Below the pieces are notes generated by a model, which searched no databases, was not told the origin of the DNA, and was given only the letters and a program-made list of their open reading frames with translations. The translations under genes were made by a program, and so were the position numbers. This document shows positions 45,688 to 57,600 of a stretch of DNA of 60,000 nt, piece by piece; positions within the stretch are counted from its first letter, which is position 1; each line of letters begins with the position of its first letter. The stretch is from Hydractinia symbiolongicarpus (Eukaryota > Cnidaria > Hydrozoa > Anthoathecata > Hydractiniidae): positions 9,736,001-9,796,000 of the forward strand of contig NC_079882.1 of NCBI RefSeq assembly GCF_029227915.1, read 5' to 3'.

Positions 45688-48600
45688 CTACGTCTGCAAA
45701 TACTTCCCGATGGTACCCTCTGGCGGTCGATACACGGACGGTAAGGCTTTCACTTGCACTTTATTAAACGCATATTTTGGTAACCCAACATTTTTGTATG
45801 AGTTTATTAAACGGGTTCCTTGGCTAAAAGAAAAAAAAAAACATTAAGCGATAAAAATAACGTAGACAAAAAAATACAGATTAAAGATTTCTACAATCCT
45901 GGACAAAAATTAGTGAAAGGGAGGGCGGATCTTAAAATTTGCAAGCAATTGGGAAAGATGTTTCTGTGTAAGTAACACGCATTACCGTGTTATTGGTCAA
46001 TCCTTAACCGCTAATTTTTGCTGACGTTAGCATACCCCAATTCCGATTTTTTAGACCTTTGTGAGTCGCGTTAGCTGATTTTTTCTTAATACAGAATTGT
46101 GAAAAGGGGAGCTGATGCCGTTTGGCTATCAGCCAAAAACAGCCTTTTTCACAACTATAATGTCCAGGGTTGTAGATAACGCTTAATAGAGAATCATTCT
46201 ACAAATACTCTCTTTTCATATATCAATAAAGATATAACTAACCTTCGTATACTGCTTAACACTCTTTGAGATACATCCTCCCTCATACAATGTTCCCTTT
46301 CAAGAGTTCTCACAGTTTCCAAAGTAACAGACATTGACGATCGATCTTTTGCACTTTTGCATGACGTCACTCGTAAGCCATTCATTCTTGCACATAACTA
46401 AATGTTAGGAGGCCGTAGGTCACCTTTTTTTTAAATTATTAGAGAAAGATATACTTGGACATTTCGGACAAAAAGTTCACAGTATGTTAAGGTCCGTTTC
46501 CACTAAAATTCATAATTGTTATGTTAATGTAAACCGATTCTTACTTGGAAGAGATAGCGTACTTACTTCTTCGCTTAGCAACAAGATGTCGTAATTTTTG
46601 CTTTTTTTGGCGCTGACTGTCGTTTTTAATTGGTCCATTAAGTCAGGCAATGACGTTGCATCTTTCGACCGTGAACCAGCTAAATACATTACAGATATAT
46701 TCCTAATATTTGTTTTGTCGACACGGAGAAAAGGGGAAAACGAATTACGTACTATTATGAGGTGAGAAGTTCATAAACGCATCGAAGTATATTTGCAAAT
46801 AAGAAAGATTTTCAGCATTTATCGTCTCTTGCAGGCTTGTGTCACCAAATCTAAAAAAATAGCATAAAGATCACCATGCGCGTTCCACTGATTGGCTAAT
46901 CATTATTGCCCATTATCTGGCCATTAATCGTCTACACAAGCTTTCGCTACCTTTCAGCCAGCGTCGCCTGTTCGTTTATTCCAAGCGAGAAGAGGACTGG
47001 ATGCAGGTGTATGATTTGTCGTTGTTGAAGCTTCAGTGGAAGCTGCTTAAATAATTTTGTTTTAACTGGAAACTCTACAATGATACTCGTTCTAAACCAA
47101 ATAAACAAAATTGATAGTGTGTTTACATTTTAATAATTAAAGTTGCAGGCGTATTATCTTAATGTTTAGTCATCTTTTACCACATCGCTAGGTTCAAGGA
47201 ACTTTTTAAAACAAGCACCGTCCAATGTATTCTAGCTAAATGAAATAACAACGTCATCGGGATTGATCGAGACAGTGCATTCTGTTACTTTGGACAACTG
47301 AGACAAAAAAAAATTAGCGTTAGTTAATCTAAGCCGTTGACTTTTTTGGGAAGATTTCTAGCGGATTTGATTTAGAGGTTTTGGGTAAAAGCTAAAATTT
47401 AATGTATGTATTAAATAACAATCAATTTCGTACTCCTTCTTTTAACAGGGCAAAATGGATAACACAGAATCCAACTAGTTAGCTAATTCTGGGACTAGAT
47501 AAAGATTTTATAAAGAAGAAGAATTTAGGATAAAATAATTTCGCCAAGACTGTACCTGTTCCCACTTAGGGTAGGTGTCGTATCTGAATCAGTGCCAACA
47601 ATCTGAATTAAACACATTACACAAGAGGTATTACATTAGTTAAAAGAATGGATCTTTCTATTTAGCGAGAACTACTTTTTGCAAAATGGAAAAAAATAAT
47701 CGCGAAAATCAATTTCCTCAAAAATTAAGGCAAAACAAAAAATAAAAATAAAGCTTTTACCTTGAAGTTCACTTGTCTCAAATCTTGGAGGCCTGTGTAC
47801 ATATCTTCAATCATGCCCATCTCGTCACCTGAACGAAGATGCGTAGACCTAAATAATCTTTTATATGTCATGCCGTTTTTTTTTTTTTTGAATCAGCTTT
47901 ACAGGGAATGAATCCAAAATCCTCGTCAAAACTTTCAAAATCACACCGCATAATTTACTAGAAAGGTTTTTTTAGTTATAACATAAAAATTCAAAAATCA
48001 AGACCCTGACAATGACAGTAACAGGATCAAAATAATTCCTCCTGAAGCCAAATTGAAGCGAAGATGATAATAAACAAACTATAAAAACCTTTAAGGTGGC
48101 TTACTACTAAACACCCTATATCGCAGAGGATTGTCTTTCCTAAAGTTAATTGATGAGGATATCATAGTACGGGACAGTACGACAAAATTAAGTCCAAAAT
48201 TTAGTTGATTGGTTGCCAGAGTTACCCGTTGCTAGGTAAAATAGGAGCAAAATATGACATTTTGCTGCTCGACGCTAAACCAAATAACTGAATAACGCGC
48301 TATTTGAAGCGCCTTTTTGGCCGCGTATGTTTCTCAAGGGTCACGTGTAGTGATTGAGTGAAACGCATTTTCGTAAGGCTGCTTCGTCGCCCAGACAACA
48401 GATGCGGTATTTCTTGGACGGAAAAAAGGCTGAAACAGGGCGAAACTGTACAAGATAACTGAAAGACAAAACTTCGATTTGCAAAACGGTTTCAGTTAAG
48501 CACTAGGTAATATTGTAAAGCATGTGTGCTTCGATCTTGAGAATTCTTACTCCCCGTGGATTCCCAACTTAAACAGCAAAAAACGATTAAAGATTATTTT

Positions 48601-51600
48601 ATGGACATTCTTGACTTGTGGATCGACAAAAGGTGTAGGGCAGCACTACTTTGACCTAAAAAGCACCAAATACTCAAGACCTTAAGTCTAATTGACGACG
48701 AGTAAACTCTGACGAGTTCATTTCGGAGGGTGCATCATTAAGACAGCTTTCTGACTGCGTGTGGAACACCACATTTAATATTAATAACTGTCATATATTG
48801 TCTTAGGAGGCCCTAAAGTATCATCCAGCTTTTGCAAAGCATTAAACATCGATGGAGGGACAAGAAAGCTGTTTAAAAATGCGAAAATGGTTGCTATGGG
48901 CGTTGCTACGTACTTATATTTGCGGTTGGTTGGAAGAAGTGCCAGATTGCGCAATAAAAACCGAAATTTGTCATAAGAACTACTTGCCACGGTATTCTAA
49001 GATGAATTTGCTGTCAGAAAACAGGTAAAGGACAATTCTTGAAATTTAGATATTGTTTAGTGGTAAACCACTTTAAGATCAAACGTTTATAACAATTTTT
49101 TTAAAAAAACTAACCATGAAAAAATACGTTAGGAAATGTTCAGGTGAGTTAAATTTACCCTGCGTTTTTATGATTATTTACCCCCAATTCGCCGTGCTAA
49201 AAATTGTTATTGACATTCTGGATGATTTTACACATGTACTTTTGTCGTAAAATCATCACATTATAATTTTCCCCTTGCGTTTTTGTCTAAAGTTCATCCT
49301 ACCAAACCGGGCTTCATATGGTAAGATTTTACCTCATCAACGAGATCTGACTAAGATAGTCCGCTTCTAGAAGGCAATTTAATTTTTTGAAGATTCGTTT
49401 AATGACATTGATATCTTGACTAAATAAGCCAACCTGGATATCCGGGTTAGTTTATCTCAGTATGTATTATTCTTTTTTTTTAACATTTCTATTTGAAAAA
49501 ATACTTTACCATAGGTTGCTAGTAGACTTTCAAAATGTATAAGAAGTCCAATATTAGTTATCTGTTCTAAAAACTGGTGATCATATATGCGTTTCGACAA
49601 CATCAAGGCGAAGCCAGAAATGACAGGGGTGATCTGAAATTAGAAAAATTAATTTTCAAAATTCCCTTTTGTTTCAAACACTTGAGACAAAATCATTCTG
49701 TTTTTAAACTCACGTCTCAAAAAAATTAGTTTTCTTAAACATACCGCCTGTGATAACACGATATCTCGCCGATTTCTCAATTCTTTCAAACCTGGACAGT
49801 CTGCTTCTTCTTGCATCAACACAAACTGCATCATTACATTTAATTTACGTATCAGCGAGTTGACGCAATTTTCTAAATTCGTCGACAGCTTTAATAGTTC
49901 CACTTTCTTTGTGAACGCTAAATAGACCATTCATTCATTCATTAATTCATTCATTCATTTATCCTATCCGCTAAGCTTGGTCTCCATCTGGTTTTAATTC
50001 TCGTTTAGCTGGTGTGCTAATTGGAGTTAATTTTTTAACGCCTAACGGAAACGAGAAGAAATTCACGGTTCTAAAATCTCGACCGTTTCCCTTTTTTTCC
50101 ATCTGTTAATTCGCCAGTTATTATGAAAATCCATAATAAAATGTTCTCCTCAATGTTATTAGACATAATTCGAAATGAATTATTATAGCGTTCATTTTAT
50201 CTGTAATAGAAACGTCCTCGCGCTAAATACTCAATATGACTAACTCTAAGGTCAGAAATTAGCGCGATAATTAACGCGATGTAACTCCAGATGGAAAGCA
50301 ACCTTTAATCCGTGTTCATTCATTCATCCGCCCATTCATTTATTAATTCACTCAGATAGTCCGCTCTCTCCAAAAAAGAATCACTTACTCTCAGTTTTAC
50401 ATACATAATTAACAGCTGATAAAAATTCAGCATTCGCTTCATACACCCCAGCATGTTTTTCCACCTAAAAACATTTCACAGATCATTAACATAGATTTTA
50501 CTTAAAAAGCAGAGAGAAAAATGGTATTGACTTACGTGTTTGGAATCTGTTGCCTTAAACTCGGTACCGGTCCACTCCCAATCTGAAAAAACATGAAAAT
50601 TAATTTCGTGAGTCAGGCCAATTCAACAATCACGAAAACGAAAAAATAATAGTTCTTAGTTCTCACTTAGATTTTTGTATTTTTCGTTATCAATGTCTGA
50701 ATATATGATAGTTGATTTTATTCGAAGCTCCGGTCCATTTGTACGAGCTTTTAACATATCTTCTTCTGACTCCTGAACAAAAGATGTGGCGCATAAACCA
50801 AGAAGCTCTCCAACCTAAAAAAAAAATCAGTGTAAATCGAGTCTTTCAAGAAAAAAAGTCGCTGAAAAATGTTCTATTCACCTTGTTCGATAGCTGCGTC
50901 GATGAGTCATTTAAATTTTCGCATCGGTTTGTTTCAATCGACTTTTTAAGATCCGCAAAAATTTCAGCCATTTCTGCTTTTAATCGTTTTGCAACGTCTA
51001 AAAATTTTAAATATCAAAAAACTATGAAACATTTCTACTGTGCATTGTAACGTGTAGACTAAGGTACCTTTCACATGGCAGGCTTTTATGAAACCAGTTT
51101 TTCTTTTTTCTTCGTCGCCGTAACTAAAATAATATTGAATTTCAGGTAAATACAAGCACTGCTGGTAAAATAATATTTTAGATAGATGTAGATCTTCTTC
51201 AGGTGAAGCAACAGTATTAGTGCAATTTCCACTGCCCAGTTTCTTCACCCCACAGAAAGGTTCCGCATATAATTACCTTTGTAGAGCTTTTCTTGTAGTA
51301 TCTTCAGATGACGCAATCAATCTTTTCAATCCACCATGACGAAATTTTAAAGAATGAGCAGTCGGAGCTCCAACAGTCACGACATCGTAAATATATTCTA
51401 AAAAAAGTTACAAGTTTTATTTAGTAACAGCCCTGTTGACAGTTCAACGTTGTCATAGTAACAACCATATTTTATTCAAAATGATATCTGAATCGTTACT
51501 TTGCAATAATTTGATGACCGGAATATGTACGACGGACCTACAGGCTAACGGCTAGTGGTAACACCTGATATAGGTAAAAGAACATCTATAGAGTCTATAG

Positions 51601-54600
51601 AGTACAATAGAGTCTAGTTATGAATACACACATACCTTTATGGTCAGTCTCAATAACACACAACCTCTGAATATGCAAATTTGTTGGAATAAACTCCAGT
51701 TCTTTCTTTGCTTTATCCACACTGCGCTTAAAATTTTGTTCTAAGAAAAAAAAAAAGGAAACCTCTTTATATTAAGATAAATGTATGAGTTTAAGGGTTA
51801 CCTAAACACGACTACCTTTTAAAATAGTGGAGACGTCGCAAGGTTTTCATGTTATTCTTCTAGTAGTTATAGAAACATAAAAAAGTGTCGTACAACAGTC
51901 GTACAACAGTCGCCATTACCCCTTTACTGGAAGCACGTGTTGTACAACAAAGTGACACAAAAGATTTTGCTCAACAAAGGTTATCTTCAACAGCAACACA
52001 ACAATAACAGATTGTAATGAAAACCAAACTTTAAGTAACGCAATAATCTTCGAATTTACCTTCATATTGGCCTGTAAGGTCAGCTAGATTTGTTGAATAT
52101 TGGTGCACTAAGTCAAAATGACTGTTCTGAACAACTTGTTTTATTCTTTCCCACTCAGGGTGAAGCTAGATGACAAATATATATACGTGTCGGTTGAATT
52201 ATTTTTTAAGATGATCATCAACTCTCTACAACTCTATTAGCTATATCGTGGCCGTATTTTTTTTGTTAATGCACAAATGGTGGCAATCTCTTTCACATTA
52301 AAAAAAATATTTACACTTCCTGTTCCAGTTCGTATACTTTTTCGACAAATAATTTATTGCGAATACAAAAGGGGAAAGCTCTAGCATTTTAAAATATTCG
52401 AAAATTTTGCGGTTCAGGCGATTTTGCCATTTGATTATTAAAATTGACAAAATTTAATCGTTGTAAAATAAAGTATAAATACATAAACAAATAAATATAC
52501 AAAAAATTCGAACCTGTCCAATGTTATGCAGTTCCACAACACCTTCTTTCTCTTCCGTTATATATAAACTTCTAAAAATATTATGCACTATTAACATTAT
52601 TAAAAAATTATCTAAAATATATTTGCATCAACTTTTTATCGCATTTATCGAATTTGATGCAGGATAGATCCGGTGTGCGCTACTAGTATTAAAGGATCGA
52701 GTTATTCGCGTTTGACAGATGGTTCTAACACCCAATTCCGTGTAATACAACACTGAGGTTGATTTGCACGGAAATAGCTTTTAGAACTCAAAAAGACAAA
52801 CCGGGTAAGTTTCGTGATTAGGTTGGTTAGCTTTAAACAAAGACGAACAATAAAAATTAGTATGAATAAAAAAATAAGTAACTCAAAAAATAATCAAAAT
52901 TTTTCCGTACAACAATAATTTGGGTATTTTGAAGCAAAGTGTTGATTCTGCTAGGAATTCTTGAAACTTCAGATCATTGCCATCCCTAAAAAATAAATTT
53001 AATTAAATAAATTGCTTTTCATCTAAGTACGACAATGCACAGGAAAACCACGTGACATAGTATCTAAGTACGACAATGCACAGGAAAACCATCTGACATC
53101 ATGTTCTAACCTTGTAGGAAAATGGAAACTTCTCTGCGTCACATTCGTCACATAAGGTCTAGGAAAGAATTTAAAAGTGACATAAAACTAAAGTGGACAG
53201 GCAATATAAAAGATAGTTTTGACTTCTAAAAAAAAATCTTAGCAACCCAATAAAAATTATCTATAATTTGAAATTACCCTTCATAAAAATGCTTCGTGAT
53301 TGCTTTTTGCGAGCAATGGATTTTCCAGACGTTTTTAACAACCCATGTTTACGGTAAAAATATTTATAATCAACATCACAAACAGATTGGGAACATACCT
53401 AAGCGGTTGCGATATTGCACCATCTTTTCCTTCTGGACCTGAAAACTAATGTGATGAGAAAAAATAAATAAAAAAGAAAAAAAGAAACTCTTAACGATTA
53501 AACTGGAGCAGAGCAGAACACGCCTTTGCTAAATAAGACATGTGAGCCGTAATAGTAGTTTCGTTACTATATTTCGCTTAAATAGCTAACATCGGTTATT
53601 TTTAAGCGTGACACCCCGTTGGATCACATGACAGGCACACATAAAAAACCTAAATCGTATGTTTCTATACACTTGCGTTAAAAGAATAAAAATTCATAAA
53701 ATAACAACATAAAAATTTCTTACGCCAGCTTTCATATTCTCATGACCACTCGACTCTCGCTGAAACAAAAATAAACAACTATTATTAAGTGAAACAGCCT
53801 TTATGTTTTAACATCAACTCCACAGTGTAATATTTGCGAGTTATCTTAATAAACTTTGAGCGAAACTACATGGATCAGTTGTTTATATATTTATGAATTT
53901 ATGAAGTTTTACGTCAGAATCTCAAATATAAACCATTTGTAAAAATATTTTAAAGGACTTGGAACACTAAAGAAAATAACTGTGGGAAAGTTCTATACAG
54001 AATGTCTCTCTTTTAGAACTTAAAATCTATTAACACGATTAAAGAAACGTACCCTCCAACTTTGTATAATTAAAGTACCAACTGCCTTGTCCATATTCCT
54101 GTATAAATATTCACTTTATTTATATATAGAAAATGCAAGTAGAAGAAATATAAATATAAAGAAAATTTATACATTCTACCAGGAAAAACATTAGTAAACG
54201 AAGTGAAAGATTACTCACATAATACTCAAAGAAATCTGGCAGTTCGGCGCTTCTTGTACTTGTTGAATGGTACAAACACTTTGACCAATAATGACAGTCT
54301 AAAAATTAGACTTTCATGATTTATATATTTAAAACAAAATCACCTTAAAATCCACTCTTTACAGTTCTTGATATAAATATACAATACTCTTAGCAGAAGG
54401 TAAAAGGAACTTGTTTTTAACTTAAAGTAGGTCTTTCTACTCACATCATTTTTTGATTTGCTTAGAACATCATACACCACGAATTTGAGTCTTGTTACTG
54501 GAGGAAAACTGGAAGTGAAAACAAAAGTACGAAGAAAATTGGGATCTCGACTTTCCTGGAAAATAAGAAAGTGATTATGCATAATTTATTCTAAAACAAC

Positions 54601-57600
54601 AAGAGAAGGAAAAATTAAAATATAAATAAGCTTTACCTCACATATCTCTGTATGAGAATGTCTTGTCCAGTTTGTTTCGGGAGGAACAACAGTTGAAACT
54701 TTTACCATCGCTGATGGAAGGCTTTCATATTCAGGAACTAAATTTGTACAAGCTGCACAAGAAAAAATACGCATATTTATTACTTACACTTTCGTCAAAT
54801 TTATATGCAACAAAATATTTGAGCAAGAAGTTTGATGAATACAAACCAATACACATCTCCATCGTTATTTTATCTCCATCATATTCTTCCAACGAAGGAC
54901 AGAACAAACTAATTCGGTTTTGATTTCCTTTTTTGTCGTTTGGTGTATCCTAGAGATAAGGGAGTTGGAAATTAAACATAACTAGATAGAAAATTTTAAA
55001 AACATGCAAAAATATAGTAATTTTAAAAATATACCTGTGATACATTTGCATAATGAAAAGGCAAAGGATCCTAAAAAAAAATTTTTATTTACTTGCATTT
55101 TACTTATGTAATAGAGATTTCCTAGTTATTCCGCTGTTTAAAGTGAGTAGCTGAAGAAGATGTTGAGGCAATTGTAGAACAACAAGAAAGTAGACAACAG
55201 TAACTACTTTAAAATATAATGTATCAAAATAAAAATCACATAATTAAAAACAGTAAAATATTAAACAAAAGGAAACTACAATGCTGTTCATAATTTCTTG
55301 GAAAATACCAGTTTTTTGCCATTTTTCGAAATAGAAAAACAGCATCGCCTGACGATTGCTTCACAGTCAAAAGGCTGCGAAAGTTCTACTTTGAAATTTT
55401 TGCAGATTAGTAGGGTAGGTGAGCAGCTTTGAAAATGAAATAGCTGCAATTTTTGCGATATCTGCATTTATAATACAATTTAACTTTACGGCATGAGAAT
55501 GTCTAGGAAATCGAGAAAATAGGCCATGCCGACTGTTTCTAAAGTAACCAAATAACCTAATGGCCTAAGTCTGTTGAGAACATTGACAAGCGCACTTTGA
55601 CAAGTTTAAAGTGCATGGGTCTAATATGAAAAGGAAGTAAATCATATATGGCAGGGCAAACCATTTTATTTTTTAGTTTGCATTTTTATTAATAGTTTAC
55701 CAATTACATTTAGATTTACGCAATGATGGTAGTGTGTTCAATTCTACTTCTCATACTTGCCATAACTTGTTTATTTCCTTTAAGCAATTGCAACATCACT
55801 GTGTGCATAGTTAAACAAAATTACATACCTGTCCTGTCAATGCAAGCAACTCACTCCTTAATTCAAGAATGCGATTTTGAAGTTTCTCATAACTTAAACA
55901 AAAAGATATATGAAAATGTAACTGTTGAATCAAATTGAGTTCCACTTTTAACTAAAAAGATCTTTTTAAACTTTAAGTCTAAATTTGAAACTGACCTTGC
56001 ATTTTTAAGCAGTGCGAGCCATTCATCATACTCTTGTTGTGAAGATGCAGCAAATTCATATTTTTGTTCATCTGTTTCATCAAATTCTAGAGAAAAAAAA
56101 GTATGTGCAGAGAAAAATATTTTTCCTAGATGCGATAGGAGAAAAATAACTTTGTTTTGATAATCAAAAGAAATTACCCAGTATAAAACCATGTTTCTTA
56201 AATGAAGTATCTGGAACAATGTTAAACCTTTCCAACACGATGACACCAGAACATTCAGAAGTCTAAAAGAAATTGTAGGGTAAAAAACAAAAAAATGGAA
56301 CCAACTTTACAAATGACACATTGCATAAACCAACTGTAAAGCTTATAAAAAAAACAGAATAAGTTCTCATTTTCTTCCTTATGTCAATTTGGAAACAGTG
56401 TGGTTAGGATTTACTGATACGTTTAAAAAGTTCTTTTGAGAATTCTATTTGCACTGGCTAGCATCCTTGTGCAGCTAAGTAAATTTATATGCGTGTACAA
56501 CAGAATAAAAAAAATAATTTGAGGTGATTTAGTAATAATTTTTTAGTAATAAAAAATGTTTATGTCTTAGCGATATGATGTTTAAATTATATTTTTAGGA
56601 CAGATTCTTCTATGTTGTATATAATAAATTGATTTTGGTCTCCCAAGGAAAAGTATGTAGAGTTACCAAAGTATTGATTTTCTGCCACAAAGGTTTTCTC
56701 TGACGAAACCTTCCCAATTTATAAGGTTTTCTCTGATAATAAACCATGAGGACGATAAAATAAAACCAGGACTTATTCCTGTATATGGTGACTTATATAG
56801 TGACTTTGATTATAGACATTTTTACATCTGTTGAAACCAGGAACCTCATGTAGTTTAACCAATTTAACCCTAACAATTGGTAGATTTTGCCTGCTGTGAT
56901 CTACTAAACAAGGCATTTCCTGCAGATCTCCAGGACCAGAATAATTGGATGATTGGCTTTGCATTTACCTTTTAGGATATCGAGAAACATATTGGGACGA
57001 GAATGAAAACTACAAGGATTTTCTTATTTTTCATTAACAAGCAAGCACAATTTGAATTAAATTTTTTTTTTTAATTTATTTCCTTTCTATGCAATACACT
57101 GCTTCTTAAAACTTAATAATCATTAAAAGTCCTAAAATTGTATTAAGAGAATGATCATTACCTTGTCTTTTCCCTTGAAGTAAAATAACAAATTTCCTCT
57201 TAGACGACATATTCTTTCTGAAAAATCTGAAAAGACAACAACAAAAAATAGGATTTTTTTATTAGGAAACAAATACGTATCCATACAAATATTTTTAATT
57301 TAAATTTTCTTTTATTTAGTTTAATTATTTAGTTTTATTTAGTTTAAGTCAACAAGTGAACACATGCAAAAACCATATAAATGACCACTATTATATGTAA
57401 AAAACAAGTATGTTTTGTGTCAACAAATTACTTTTCCAGCCTAGTAGACAAAATGTGTTTCTGCAATGGGTAAATACTACATTTTTAAAATTTGAATAGC
57501 CTGATTTGGTCAACCAAGAAAGGTTCTACCTGACAATGGCAGAGAACTTATCAATACAGTGTATGAAAGAATATGTGAGCAATTCAACCTAGAGTTTTCC

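Noticed and set aside
48781-48990. 69-codon minus-strand ORF as an INPP4 exon
   Set aside because: The flanking INPP4 exons join each other directly in phase and the ORF lies inside the TTAA-flanked element.
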